A stretch of DNA of 64,000 nucleotides from Pararhizobium sp. IMCC21322 (lineage in GTDB: Bacteria > Pseudomonadota > Alphaproteobacteria > Rhizobiales > GCA-2746425). The number at the start of each line of letters is the position of its first letter. Positions within the stretch are counted from its first letter, which is position 1. The stretch lies in assembly GCF_030758295.1 (NCBI RefSeq), contig NZ_CP132335.1:4254412-4318411 (forward strand), in the 5' to 3' direction. The translations under genes were made by a program, and so were the position numbers. Shown one piece after another: positions 9,708 through 18,654 of the stretch. Under the pieces are notes generated by a model that worked only from the letters and a program-made list of their open reading frames with translations, searched no databases and was not told where the DNA came from.

Positions 9708-9745
9708 AAAAACCGACGAGCCGTTCAAACGGCTCGTCGGAAAAT
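9708..9745 (-). terminator. Rho-independent terminator
   Basis: A 13-bp perfect stem (ccgacgagccgtt, 9713-9725, against 9728-9740) is flanked by A residues at 9708-9712, which become a U-run on minus-strand transcripts. It lies just past the stop of the secreted-protein gene at 9763. Confidence 0.85.
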
Positions 9746-9762
9746 AGACAATAATCCATATA

Positions 9763-10086
9763 TCAATTCGCCGTCTGGCAGCCCTTCAATGAATTGTCGA
9801 TGGCGAGACAGAAGCAGCCCGCCAAGCGTTCTGTGTACTCGATATGCGAGTTGTCCGGATTGCTCATGCATTCGTCGATTTCATCACCGGACCCACCTGC
9901 CTGCGACATGAATTTTTTATCATGCTTCTGAGAGCGCACAATTCGCTGCAGTTTTAGCGGGATTTTTGTCGATTCCATTTTCACGGATTTAGCAAGCAAT
10001 GGTGCTGGTGATACCGATGTCAGCACGATGGCCAGCACGGCAACCAATGGAACAGTTGCACATATTTTTAATGATGGGGTTTTCAT
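9763..10086 (-). CDS. Small secreted Cys-containing protein, unknown
   Basis: A 107-residue protein with a clear signal peptide: MKT, a hydrophobic core VPLVAVLAIVLTSV and a likely cleavage after PLLAKS or nearby. The mature part is Lys/Arg-rich at first, then acidic, with four Cys in the last 40 residues (ECMSN, CFC, GC), which suggests disulfides in the periplasm. ATG 10086 follows AGAGGAAA; an in-frame TTG at 10104 would swallow that site. It is followed by a strong terminator and preceded by the tandem-domain protein on the same strand. I recognise no family. Confidence 0.7.
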   Translation of the reverse strand: MKTPSLKICATVPLVAVLAIVLTSVSPAPLLAKSVKMESTKIPLKLQRIVRSQKHDKKFMSQAGGSGDEIDECMSNPDNSHIEYTERLAGCFCLAIDNSLKGCQTAN

Positions 10087-10200
10087 GGTCTCGTTTCCTC
10101 TCAATTGTTCTTGAATGTCTGCGTTTTGGTAGAGCGGGCTTCAAATTGGACCACCTCCCCCGTTATACGATTGGGGAAGTGAACCAAATTGGAAGGCGAC

Positions 10201-10761
10201 CTATTTGCAGGCTTTGGCGGTTGCTGTGCAGTTCCAAAGGTCTTTTGCGCCTTTGCTGCAGGAGAATTTGGGGTTTTGGGCTTTGCCCCAATGAGCAAAT
10301 GACTGGCCGTAGGTAGAGGCGGCCTTCAAACCCCAGCGATAGGTCGCAGATTCCTGAGCTTTGCTCTTCTTGAAGTAGAACATACCCTTGGCGGATAATT
10401 TGCCTTCGCAGACTTTTACCTCTTTTGCAGGCTTGGCAGATGCGCGGCAGCGCCAGGCTTCGGCATTTGGTTTTCCGGGTACATCAACCCAGCTACATTT
10501 CATTGTTTTCTGTTTGGCTTTGCCCCAATGAGCCCATGAGCTGCCATGCTCTTCAGCAGCGGCCAGTCCCCAGCGATAAACGGCGGAGTCTTTAGCCTTG
10601 TCCTTGTTTTTATAATATTTGGAATAGCCATTCACCAATGGCTTGGTCATTGTCTTTGCCTCGGCGCTATCGGCGGTAAAGGTCGACATTGCGGCGACGG
10701 TACAGATCGTAAGAACAGCGGCCTGCACAGATGTGGTAAGTGATTTGATTGAAGTGGTCAT
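10201..10761 (-). CDS. Secreted protein with two copies of an unnamed Trp/Cys domain
   Basis: A 186-residue protein. Residues 1-35 are a signal peptide (cleavage after AEA likely). Two copies of a roughly 60-residue domain follow at about 46-110 and 125-185, offset by 79 residues. Shared positions include YRWGL (62/141), AHWGKA (77/156), a CS pair (89/168) and W-x-C (103-105/176-178). Each copy has two Cys placed to pair; Cys118 and Cys185 are extra. The pattern resembles small secreted proteins of other alphaproteobacteria, but I know no named family. ATG 10761 follows AAAGGA; the longer frame upstream to 10830 lacks such a site. Confidence 0.75.
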   Translation of the reverse strand: MTTSIKSLTTSVQAAVLTICTVAAMSTFTADSAEAKTMTKPLVNGYSKYYKNKDKAKDSAVYRWGLAAAEEHGSSWAHWGKAKQKTMKCSWVDVPGKPNAEAWRCRASAKPAKEVKVCEGKLSAKGMFYFKKSKAQESATYRWGLKAASTYGQSFAHWGKAQNPKFSCSKGAKDLWNCTATAKACK

Positions 10762-10916
10762 GGTCTTGGTCCTTTCTGTTGGTTGCAGAAACATCATTAG
10801 TTGCGTTTGCTTGAAGAAGTTCTGAACCATTCGTTCAGACTGTATTCATTTTCAGGTTGAGTAAAGCGCACCCAGAGGATGCAGGGCCAATTTCCAAAAA
10901 ACCGCGTCGAAAAACA

Positions 10917-10956
10917 AAAAACCCGCAGCAGTGCCAATCAGCACCATTGCGGGTTT
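10917..10956 (-). terminator. Rho-independent terminator
   Basis: The stem aaacccgca (10919-10927) pairs with tgcgggttt (10948-10956), with an inner GTGC/GCAC pairing. A run of A at 10916-10921 gives a U-run on the minus strand. It ends the outer-membrane barrel gene, whose stop is at 10996. Confidence 0.8.
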
Positions 10957-10995
10957 GAAGGTTTGCGAAGCACGCGGCTTCGCAATTCGTTTTGT

Positions 10996-11772
10996 TTAGT
11001 TGAAGGTGTAGCGTCCACCCAGGCGGAACTCATGAAAATCTACATCTTCGTAGGTCACTTTTCCAGTCAGGCCTGGTGTATCAGACTCGCCACCTTCCAC
11101 ATCACCTACCCACAGATAGCGGTAGTTGGCGTCAATTGCGAAGTTCTGGGAAACTTCATATGTCACACCAGCCATGGCCGCTGCTGCAAAGTTCCAGGCA
11201 CCATCAGCTTGGAAGCTCGAGAAAGATGTCCCGCCAACGTTCAGACCATATTGCCGTCCCACATCAATATAGGCAAGGCCAATACCACCGCCGATATACG
11301 GCGTGAAGGATGAGCTGTTTTCCCAATCAAAGTAAATATTGGCAAGCAATGTGTACATGGAGCCGGAGCCATATTCGTCGTTCAAATCCACGCCAGCGGC
11401 ACAAATGGGGGCCGCGCCCTGACATTCCGTATTACCTTCAAAGTCCCACGTAGCACGATAATCCAGCGTCAAATCTGCACGGAAAAAGTGGTTGAATTTG
11501 TAACCGACACCTACGCCAATAAGCCACGTATCGCTGAAGTCTTCGTTCAGGAACTCCTGATAGCCTGCCGATCCATTGTAGCTGACCTCGTAATCGCGGG
11601 TGGCAACATAACCAATGTCGCCGCGCAAATACCAGGCCCCTGCCTTGTCATAAGTCGGTTCTTCATACACATATGTTGGCAGGTCAGCAGCAAATGCTGG
11701 ACCTGCAAGAATGGTCGCAAGCGCGGTTACCGCGCCTAAAGCCCTAACAACCCTGTTGCCTGTCATAATCAT
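10996..11772 (-). CDS. Outer-membrane beta-barrel protein (Omp25/31-like)
   Basis: About 258 residues, with a signal peptide ending in AGPAFAADLP, the typical start of rhizobial Omp25/Omp31-type porin-like proteins. The mature part has alternating strands of an eight-stranded barrel (WYLRGDIGYV, FTPYIGGGIGLAYI, AIDANYRYLWVG) and ends HEFRLGGRYTFN, with a terminal aromatic-x pattern for BAM recognition. ATG 11772 has AAAGTGAG seven bases upstream; the GTG at 11784 and ATG 11766 are alternatives. It has its own terminator. A second barrel of the same general class is at 17272. Confidence 0.85.
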   Translation of the reverse strand: MIMTGNRVVRALGAVTALATILAGPAFAADLPTYVYEEPTYDKAGAWYLRGDIGYVATRDYEVSYNGSAGYQEFLNEDFSDTWLIGVGVGYKFNHFFRADLTLDYRATWDFEGNTECQGAAPICAAGVDLNDEYGSGSMYTLLANIYFDWENSSSFTPYIGGGIGLAYIDVGRQYGLNVGGTSFSSFQADGAWNFAAAAMAGVTYEVSQNFAIDANYRYLWVGDVEGGESDTPGLTGKVTYEDVDFHEFRLGGRYTFN

Positions 11773-11848
11773 GTCAATACTCACTTTAGAAATCCAATAC
11801 GCAGGTTCTATCTTGATTAAAACCTGATGTAATATTGAATTGTTAAGG

Positions 11849-11863
11849 TTAAAAACTAATTAA
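11849..11863. promoter_or_regulatory. Candidate CtrA full site (TTAA-N7-TTAA)
   Basis: TTAA-aaactaa-TTAA matches the spacing of the classical CtrA box. It lies between the divergent barrel gene (start 11772) and exporter (start 11931). The surrounding DNA is very AT-rich, so a chance match is quite possible. Confidence 0.25.
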
Positions 11864-11930
11864 ATTCATAATTTTATGTGTTAATTTTACGTTTACTTAA
11901 GGTTAACAAATAGTAAAAGCGAAAATTGAA

Positions 11931-12872
11931 ATGCAAGAACAATCGGTTACTGCTCTACTAGATAGAACAGCCAGACATTGGTACATTCTGGTGATTCTCG
12001 TTACCCTTTGGGGCACCTCGTTTGCTTCCAGTAAGATCGCCGTTGAAACCATTCCACCGGTCTGGGTAACCGCTTTGCGCATTGCCATCGGTGCGGGTCT
12101 GATGTTGATTTATCTGATCGTGCGGCGGGAACGTCTCAGCAGACGGCCACATGATTGGCTGTGGTTTCTCTGGCTTGCCTTGTTGGGAACAGTTATCCCA
12201 TTTCTGTTGATCTCCTGGGGCGTCCAGTACGTCCCGTCCAGCGTTGCTGGAATCCTGATGGCCACCGTGCCATTGGCCGTCATTATATTGGCGCAAACGC
12301 TGTTACCAGACGAACCCCTGACACGGCGCAAAATGGCCGGTTTTCTGATCGGCTTTATCGGTGTGGTCTTTCTGGTTGGCATAGGTGGCACCAAATCTTT
12401 GCAAAATGGGCCGCTCCAATTATGGGCTCTGTTGGGCATTACCACGGCAGCCTTGTGCTACGCCCTGAATGGAACAACGGCGCGCCTGATGCCGGTTATG
12501 AGCAGCGCCTCCAAAACGGCTGGTGTGCTGCTCGCCGGCACATTGGTCGCCGTACCCTTGGCGATGATTGTGTCGCCAGATGGATTGAACCAAGCCAGCA
12601 TGGCCAGCCTTTGGGCGGTGCTGGCGCTTGGTATCTTCCCCACGGCCCTGGCAACCATATTATTGTTCGTCATACTGCAGGAAGCGGGCGCGTCCTTTGT
12701 CGCCCTGTCAAACTACCTTGTGCCAGTCTTTGCAGTTATGGTTGGCGTCGCTCTATTGGATGAAGTTCTGCAATGGAGCGACTGGGTTGGACTGTTCCTG
12801 GTGCTTTGTGGAATCTTTATCACGGAACGTTTCAAAAGCAGGAAAGTCAAAGTGGCACCATCCTCCACTTGA
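11931..12872 (+). CDS. EamA-family (DMT superfamily) transporter
   Basis: A ten-helix exporter of 313 residues with two EamA repeats (first helix YILVILVTLWGTSFASSKIAVETIPP; second repeat from about residue 160, LWALLGITTAALCYALNGTTA). The loop QTLLPDEPLTRRKMAGFLIGFIGVVFLVG is typical of the RhaT/YdcZ-like branch. Substrate is unknown. It starts at ATG 11931 without a strong ribosome binding site. It is transcribed toward the formylglycine-generating-enzyme homologue 91 bp downstream, and co-transcription is possible. Confidence 0.88.
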   Translation: MQEQSVTALLDRTARHWYILVILVTLWGTSFASSKIAVETIPPVWVTALRIAIGAGLMLIYLIVRRERLSRRPHDWLWFLWLALLGTVIPFLLISWGVQYVPSSVAGILMATVPLAVIILAQTLLPDEPLTRRKMAGFLIGFIGVVFLVGIGGTKSLQNGPLQLWALLGITTAALCYALNGTTARLMPVMSSASKTAGVLLAGTLVAVPLAMIVSPDGLNQASMASLWAVLALGIFPTALATILLFVILQEAGASFVALSNYLVPVFAVMVGVALLDEVLQWSDWVGLFLVLCGIFITERFKSRKVKVAPSST

Positions 12873-12963
12873 TTTATGACACTTAAAGAAATTTTACCGG
12901 GGTCAGCCATTGGCGTTTCGTTGGGTTTCTCATATTGTCGCCGCATCACAAAACGGATCTCAA

Positions 12964-13935
12964 ATGACCGATTATCAGAAACAGGATCAGCAAAGCTCCA
13001 GTTGCTGCACCCCTTCAAACGGAACCTCCACTGAGCCTGAAAAACAATTGGGATCAGCCGTCAGCAGTATCGACCAGTCAGTTGGCGCGATTTCCATTCC
13101 AGGTGGCTCCAGCCTTTTAGGGACAAACCGGCCAGAAGTGCAGAATGACGGCGAAGAACCGCTCAGAAAATCAAAACTCACCCCCTTCAGGGTAGCCGTG
13201 ACAGCGGTCACCAATCAGGATTTTGAAAAATTTGTGTCAGAGACAGGCCATGTCACCGAAGCAGAACAATTCGGCTGGTCGTTTGTTTTCTGGGCACAGG
13301 TTCCAGACAGTATCGGCGCAACGCAAGGGGTCGCCGGGGTCGAATGGTGGCGGCGTGTTGACGGCGCAAACTGGCGCGAGGTGAACGGGCCAGGCACCGC
13401 TGCAACGGCGTGGCACCCTGACCATCCGGTGGTGCATGTGTCCTGGAATGATGCGCGCGCCTATGCAGCCTGGGCAGGTGGCCGCTTGCCAACGGAAGCT
13501 GAGTGGGAGCATGCCGCACGCGGCGGCCTTGGCGATGTGCGCTTCCCCTGGGGCGACAAGGAACCAAATGAGATAGACTATTTCCCTTGCAACGTCTGGC
13601 AGGGGAAATTTCCGGATACCAATATGGAACTGGATGGTTACGCCACCACCGCCCCGGCAAAATCCTTCGAGCCGAATGGTTACGGGCTTTACAATATGGT
13701 CGGAAATGTCTGGGAATGGACATCCGAGCCGATGAGCATCAAATCGTTGAAAAAACAGGCCCGCATCAAAATGGCGGGCATGAAGGGATATAAATTGTCC
13801 AAAGGTGGTTCATTCCTGTGCCACCCCAGCTATTGCTACCGCTACCGGATCGCCGCCCGCTCCGGCACATCGCCCGATAGTACGACAACCCATATCGGTT
13901 TCCGGGTGGTTTGGCCGGAAACAAATAGCGATTAA
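12964..13935 (+). CDS. Formylglycine-generating-enzyme (SUMF1/EgtB-type) family protein
   Basis: A 323-residue FGE-sulfatase domain protein. In true formylglycine-generating enzymes two cysteines five residues apart bind copper and oxidise a sulfatase cysteine. Both are present here, Cys286 (GGSFLCH) and Cys291 (SYCYRYR), in the canonical C-terminal segment followed by [18 protein letters not shown]. Other family blocks are present: [35 protein letters not shown] and NMVGNVWEW. No signal peptide is seen, and the N-terminal 40 residues are polar with a CC pair. No sulfatase gene lies in the window, so the substrate is unknown. The stop overlaps the end of convergent glmM. Confidence 0.88.
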   Translation: MTDYQKQDQQSSSCCTPSNGTSTEPEKQLGSAVSSIDQSVGAISIPGGSSLLGTNRPEVQNDGEEPLRKSKLTPFRVAVTAVTNQDFEKFVSETGHVTEAEQFGWSFVFWAQVPDSIGATQGVAGVEWWRRVDGANWREVNGPGTAATAWHPDHPVVHVSWNDARAYAAWAGGRLPTEAEWEHAARGGLGDVRFPWGDKEPNEIDYFPCNVWQGKFPDTNMELDGYATTAPAKSFEPNGYGLYNMVGNVWEWTSEPMSIKSLKKQARIKMAGMKGYKLSKGGSFLCHPSYCYRYRIAARSGTSPDSTTTHIGFRVVWPETNSD

Positions 13936-15278
13936 GCAGCAGGCCGCCCGATGAGATCCACAAGATCATCCACAAGCTTGTTGACCTGCACAGGATCGTC
14001 GGATTCAGCCATGACACGGATAACCGGCTCTGTGCCTGAAGGCCTGATCAGCAGACGCCCGCTATTACCCAGCATCGCCTCTGCATCCAGAATTGCCCCT
14101 TTGACATCTGGTCTGTCCAAAGGGGACTTTCCGGAGAAACGAACATTTTTGAGCAATTGGGGCACAGGCTCAAACCGGTTGCAGACGTCACTAACCGGTT
14201 TCCCCTCCTGCTTCACAACAGCCAGAATCTGCAAGGCTGCAATCAGCCCGTCACCGGTCGTCGTGTAGTCAGACAGCACAAGATGGCCTGATTGTTCACC
14301 GCCAACATTATAGCCATGAGCACGCATGTGTTCGACCACATAGCGGTCACCAACATTCGTGCGCGCCAATGTCAGATCCTGATCTGCCAAAAATCGCTCG
14401 AGGCCAAGATTGGACATGACAGTCGCCACAATACCAGGAGCTGACAGGCGATCCTGCTGCTTCCAGGATTGCGCTACGACAGCCATCAACTGGTCACCGT
14501 CAATAATAGTGCCCTTTTCATCCACCATCAGAACGCGGTCAGCATCACCATCAAGGGCAATGCCCACATCAGCGCGGACTTCACGCACCTTGTCGACCAG
14601 TTGTTGCGGCGCAGTTGAGCCACAGCCCCGATTGATGTTGAACCCATCGGGCTCCACACCAATGCGCACCACGTCAGCGCCCAACTCCCACAACGCCTCA
14701 GGTGCTGCCTTGTAGGCCGCTCCATTCGCGCCATCGACAACAATACGCAGGCCTTCCAGCGTCATGCTGCGTGGCAGGGTTCGCTTTGCGGTTTCAATAT
14801 AGCGATCCAGAACACCATCCACGCGTTTGGCGCGGCCAAGTGCATCTGGTTTTGCAAGATTTCCGGACAAGTCTGCATCAAGCAGAGCTTCAATTTCCTG
14901 CTCTTTTTCATCAGAAAGCTTATAGCCGTCGGGTCCAAACAGCTTGATACCATTGTCATGATAAGGGTTGTGACTGGCAGAAATCATAACCCCGATATCT
15001 GCACGCAGGGACCGTGTCAGCAGGGCCACGGCCGGTGTTGGCACCGGACCGGTCAAAAACACATCCATACCAACCGATGTAAAGCCGGCCACCAACGCGG
15101 TTTCGATCATGTAACCGGACAATCGCGTATCCTTGCCGATAACAACCCGGTGCCGATGATTGCCTCTCATAAAGGTTAGTCCGGCAGCCATGCCGGTCTT
15201 CATGGCGATGTCAGGCGTCATCGGAAATTGATTTGACTTGCCACGAATTCCATCCGTGCCAAAATAACGTCGGCCCAT
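13932..15278 (-). CDS. glmM: Phosphoglucosamine mutase
   Basis: GlmM converts glucosamine-6-phosphate to glucosamine-1-phosphate for UDP-GlcNAc, peptidoglycan and LPS. The 448-residue length is normal. The phosphorylated active serine is Ser102 in [13 protein letters not shown]; the metal loop DGDADR and the phosphate-binding [11 protein letters not shown] near the C-terminus are intact. ATG 15278 follows GGGGAACAAGAG; the longer frame from 15299 adds a poorly conserved leader. In many relatives glmM directly follows ftsH; here about 3.4 kb separates them. Confidence 0.97.
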   Translation of the reverse strand: MGRRYFGTDGIRGKSNQFPMTPDIAMKTGMAAGLTFMRGNHRHRVVIGKDTRLSGYMIETALVAGFTSVGMDVFLTGPVPTPAVALLTRSLRADIGVMISASHNPYHDNGIKLFGPDGYKLSDEKEQEIEALLDADLSGNLAKPDALGRAKRVDGVLDRYIETAKRTLPRSMTLEGLRIVVDGANGAAYKAAPEALWELGADVVRIGVEPDGFNINRGCGSTAPQQLVDKVREVRADVGIALDGDADRVLMVDEKGTIIDGDQLMAVVAQSWKQQDRLSAPGIVATVMSNLGLERFLADQDLTLARTNVGDRYVVEHMRAHGYNVGGEQSGHLVLSDYTTTGDGLIAALQILAVVKQEGKPVSDVCNRFEPVPQLLKNVRFSGKSPLDRPDVKGAILDAEAMLGNSGRLLIRPSGTEPVIRVMAESDDPVQVNKLVDDLVDLIGRPAA

Positions 15279-15435
15279 GCTCTTGTTCCCCACATTCATG
15301 TCAGGTCTGGTGTTTTAAACCGATTGCCTCAAGAAAGATTAAACAGGCTGTGCCTGATCGACACCAGCTGCCGGACAATACTGGTTTAAAGCGAAAGTTG
15401 GGAGACACAATTCATTGCAGATCAATACGCTCGCA

Positions 15436-16380
15436 TCAAAGCAAGGCTATGCGTTCCAGCAATAATTTATAAAACGCGTTTGCATCTACGTCGCGCACAT
15501 AGGTGACATTCGGTTCATTGCCAGAAACCCGCCACCAGTCCGCAACCGTCATTCCCAAAGTAAGCTGTGACTCTGTCTCCACCTCGACATTGATAAAGCG
15601 AGAGCTGTAGATGTCCGGTTGCAGAAGATAGGCAATCACGTTGGGATCATGCAGAGGACCCCCGTCCGTGCCATATTTATCTTCATCAAAACGTTCAAAA
15701 AACTCCAACCATCCGGCACAAGCATCACCAACACGACTGCCCAGTGCACGAAACGCTGCAATCCGCGCCTGACTGGTGAGGGCCTGATGCGTGCAATCCA
15801 GCGGAAACATGGTGATCGGAATGCCACTTTCAAAAACAATTTTTGCGGCGTCCGGATCAACAAAAATGTTGAACTCCGCTGCTGGCGTAATGTTACCACC
15901 CGCAAAAAAACCTCCGCCCATCATAACAATTTCTTGAATGCGAGGGGCAATACGCGGCTCTTTTTGCAACGCCAGCGCCAAATTGGTCAGAGGACCAAGC
16001 ATACACAAGGTAACGCTGTTCTCAGGTCGGTTCAGCACGGTTTCAATCAGAAAATCCACGCCGTGCTGGCTCTGCAGTTCCATGCTCGGTTCTGGAAGAA
16101 CAGCCCCATCCAGTCCGGTCGATCCGTGGACATGCTCTGCGGTGACCAAAGCTCTTTTCAATGGCCGGTTGGCACCCGCATATACAGGAACATCTGTCCG
16201 GCCAGCCAATTCACAGACGACGCGAATGTTACGGGTGGTCAGATCAAGTGGCACATTCCCGGCAACGCCAATGAAACCCAAAACATCCAGCTCCGGGCTG
16301 GCAAGCGCAAGTAAGATGGCCAGAGCATCATCCTGCCCCGGATCAGTATCAACAATGACGGAACGTGCTGGTGATGTCAT
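15436..16380 (-). CDS. Inosine/uridine-preferring nucleoside hydrolase family protein
   Basis: A 314-residue enzyme predicted to hydrolyse the N-glycosidic bond of ribonucleosides. The calcium-binding signature DTDPGQDDA stands at the N-terminus. Further family segments are present: VYAGANRPLKR, the MLGPLTNLALAL helix, MMGGGFFAGGNITPAAEFNIFVDPDAA, and DPNVIAYLL, which carries the late metal Asp. ATG 16380 is preceded by GAGAGG, so the frame's extension to 16413 is probably not translated. It lies upstream of glmM on the same strand (157 bp gap). Nucleoside preference cannot be told. Confidence 0.92.
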   Translation of the reverse strand: MTSPARSVIVDTDPGQDDALAILLALASPELDVLGFIGVAGNVPLDLTTRNIRVVCELAGRTDVPVYAGANRPLKRALVTAEHVHGSTGLDGAVLPEPSMELQSQHGVDFLIETVLNRPENSVTLCMLGPLTNLALALQKEPRIAPRIQEIVMMGGGFFAGGNITPAAEFNIFVDPDAAKIVFESGIPITMFPLDCTHQALTSQARIAAFRALGSRVGDACAGWLEFFERFDEDKYGTDGGPLHDPNVIAYLLQPDIYSSRFINVEVETESQLTLGMTVADWWRVSGNEPNVTYVRDVDANAFYKLLLERIALL

Positions 16381-16504
16381 GATGCCTCTCGTACAATTTC
16401 CTGCGCCCAACATGCCGGTTTTTCGGCGACCGAACAGACGCTATGCCAGGGTCGGCCTATCAATAACACTTTGCATGGACATATGAAATCAGGCTGCTGA
16501 CCCT

Positions 16505-17110
16505 ATGAAACCATTGCTGCCTTCATCTTTCCCGAATTCGAACTTCTGGACCTGTTTGGCCCACTGGAAATTTTTGGCATGCACGAAAAACAATTCCGGA
16601 TCAAACTCATAGCCGAAACCGCAGGTCCGATTGCCAGCCAACAAGGCCCCCGGTCCGTGGTCGACACGGTCATATCGGACAACCCCCCTTTTGATATCCT
16701 ACTCATTCCCGGCGAACCGGAACACGGACGCAGGTCAATAACGACCTTCTCCTGCAATGGTTGCGAACAGCTGCCGACAGATCGGAGCTTGTCTTAAGTG
16801 TGCACCGGCAGCTTACTTCTTGCACGATCCGGGTGTCTGGACGGCAAGCGTGCAACCAGCAACAAGGCAGCCTCTCAAATGGGTCTAGAGCCAGGGACCC
16901 AATGTCCTGTGGCAGAGGCAAGCCAGATGGGTAGAAGATGATCGTTTCATGACCTCATCCGGTGTTTCCGCTTGGATCGATATGAGCCTTGCTGTCATTG
17001 AAAAAATACATGGAAAAAAGCGGGCACAAAGAGTGGCCGGGTGGGCTGAATATGACTGGCATCAAAACCCGGAATGGGACCCGTTTGCAGGCCTGAACGG
17101 GCTGGTCTGA
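16505..17110 (+). pseudogene. Decayed DJ-1/PfpI-family (class I glutamine amidotransferase-like) gene
   Basis: Parts of one DJ-1/PfpI protein appear in order but in shifting frames. IAAFIFPEFELLDLFGPLEIFG (from 16513) is out of frame with the ATG at 16505 by one missing base. DILLIPG is followed by a one-base loss near 16716, then VNNDLLLQWLR; a two-base loss near 16800 breaks the nucleophile elbow (expected SVCTGS); TAG interrupts at 16886. The C-terminal part reads WQRQARWVEDDRFMTSSG to AGWAEYDWHQNPEWDPF and ends at 17110. With at least three indels and a nonsense codon it cannot make a protein. Confidence 0.88.
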
Positions 17111-17174
17111 GCAAACCGCATACCAGAACCTGAACCCAGTTCATGGATGGAACTGACGCGAGGCCTTGGATAAA

Positions 17175-17205
17175 CAAAAACCCGGCACGAAGGCCGGGTT
17201 TTTCG
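17175..17205 (-). terminator. Rho-independent terminator (bidirectional)
   Basis: The stem cccggc (17181-17186) pairs with gccggg (17193-17198), with A-tract and T-tract flanks on both sides. On the minus strand it follows the barrel gene whose stop is at 17272. Confidence 0.85.
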
Positions 17206-17271
17206 GGTTCAGACCCGTATTGCTTAAAAAGACGCTTTCAAGCTCACCAAATCTGGTGATGCAAGATAGTG

Positions 17272-17994
17272 TCAGCCGCCAAATTTGACCTTCACCGCAG
17301 CTTCAATGCTGTGAGTACCGAATGAGTCAATGGAAACAGGATCGGGTGCTTCATCCGCATAATCAGTTGATGCGATATGCAGATAGCGATATCTGGCACC
17401 CAGCGACACAGTATCAGTCAAGCTGTAATCAAGCCCCACAAAGGCCTGGCCTGCAAATGCCCAATCATTGTCATGGAGATTATTTGGTAAAGCGGGTATT
17501 GTAATGTCCAAATCAACGCGCGCCGCACCTGCGCCAACACCGACATAGGGACGCCAGCGATCATATTGCTGTCCGACGATCACATTGCCCATAAGGGTCA
17601 GAACACTTGCATCACCACTTGTAGGAGCTGTTACGCCCCCCGGCGCCGGCCCGGCGACAGAAATTGAGTCAACATCCATTTCAAAATAGCTTACTTCAGC
17701 CTCAATGCCTATCATGCTGTTGAAATCATAGCCAAGGGCTCCACCAAAGCGATAACCATCTTCAACATCAACACTAATATTGCGCGTGGAAGGTGCTGCG
17801 GGAAACACAATCTCGCCGTCCACATCACCCGGCATCACGTAGCCAGCATGAAGACTGGCGTAAAATCCAGCAGGCGGAAGCGGAGCTGGCTCGATTGGCT
17901 CAACATATACTGTCTGAGGTAAATCAGCAGCCAGTGCCAATCCGCCAGACAACAGAAGCGCCGACCCTACAAAACCCATTTTTCTGAAAAACAT
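17272..17994 (-). CDS. Outer-membrane beta-barrel protein, Omp25/31 or OmpA-barrel like
   Basis: About 240 residues. The signal peptide (MFFRKMGFVGSALLLSGGLALA) is followed by ADLPQTVYVEP, the same mature start style as the barrel at 10996. A short Pro-rich linker precedes eight amphipathic strands (FYASLHAGYVMPG, YRFGGALGYDF, YVGVGAGAARVDL, SLGARYRYLHIAS). It ends in VKVKFGG rather than a terminal Phe. ATG 17994 has AAGGAA at suitable distance; ATG 18003 would be too close to it. It is probably a surface-exposed structural protein, with no function assigned. Confidence 0.82.
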   Translation of the reverse strand: MFFRKMGFVGSALLLSGGLALAADLPQTVYVEPIEPAPLPPAGFYASLHAGYVMPGDVDGEIVFPAAPSTRNISVDVEDGYRFGGALGYDFNSMIGIEAEVSYFEMDVDSISVAGPAPGGVTAPTSGDASVLTLMGNVIVGQQYDRWRPYVGVGAGAARVDLDITIPALPNNLHDNDWAFAGQAFVGLDYSLTDTVSLGARYRYLHIASTDYADEAPDPVSIDSFGTHSIEAAVKVKFGG

Positions 17995-18600
17995 TATTGC
18001 CATTCCTTGTTCAATACTTATTTCCGCGAATTTGCTGTCCTGAGACTGCTAAAACTGAAATTTTGCGCTTTTGATTTTGGCGCATTCGGAGGCATCCGAT
18101 AACGACATCTTCGATTCATAGTTGCATAATTCAACTACACCATCAAATGCTATAGTGCTCTGAGATTCCAATAAATTTTAAGTGTGTTCATTGTGCAACT
18201 GTTCATATTCGGGAAAATAAAACCACCGGATGAGTAACCAGAATTGAGTTGCGTTCCGAAAACCCAGAATCGAAGGAAAGCAGAACAAGAAAAAAGCATG
18301 TTTCCCCATAACTACCCAGTATTAAACCCTTGCAAACAAAAGATTTTCCGCCTTGGCAGCGCACTGACGAACATCTGATGTCAACTGAAAGTTTGGCGAA
18401 TAGCAAGAGGGCTAAAATTCAACCTTTAATTGAATTTGGAAATATGATTTCTTTCAGGATTTAAGAACAATGGCGCTGGAAATCGTCAGGCATTCGAGCC
18501 GTTGCGATGACGTGCTATTCAACAATTCCCCCATCCCGCGGGGCTTGTGCTTAGAAAAGGGCGATTCCGGATGCCAATGTATCGCGGCAACACCATGCAA
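17995..18600. other. AT-rich intergenic region without a gene
   Basis: About 600 bp between the barrel gene and the ftsH terminator. It must hold the promoter of the barrel gene near its low-coordinate end. Open frames here are short and show no protein-like composition, and I saw no RNA gene. Confidence 0.5.
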
Positions 18601-18601
18601 A

Positions 18602-18626
18602 AAGCCCGGCACAGGGCCGGGCTTTT
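18602..18626 (-). terminator. Rho-independent terminator after ftsH
   Basis: The stem aagcccggc (18602-18610) pairs with gccgggctt (18616-18624). Flanking A and T tracts make it usable in both directions. It lies 30 bp past the ftsH stop on the minus strand. Confidence 0.88.
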
Positions 18627-18654
18627 AGATAATTGCTTGAAATTCAGACAGCCA

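Noticed and set aside
18203-18406. 67-codon minus-strand frame in the gap near ftsH
   Set aside because: No ribosome binding site, no signal peptide, no domain, and random-looking composition in AT-rich DNA.
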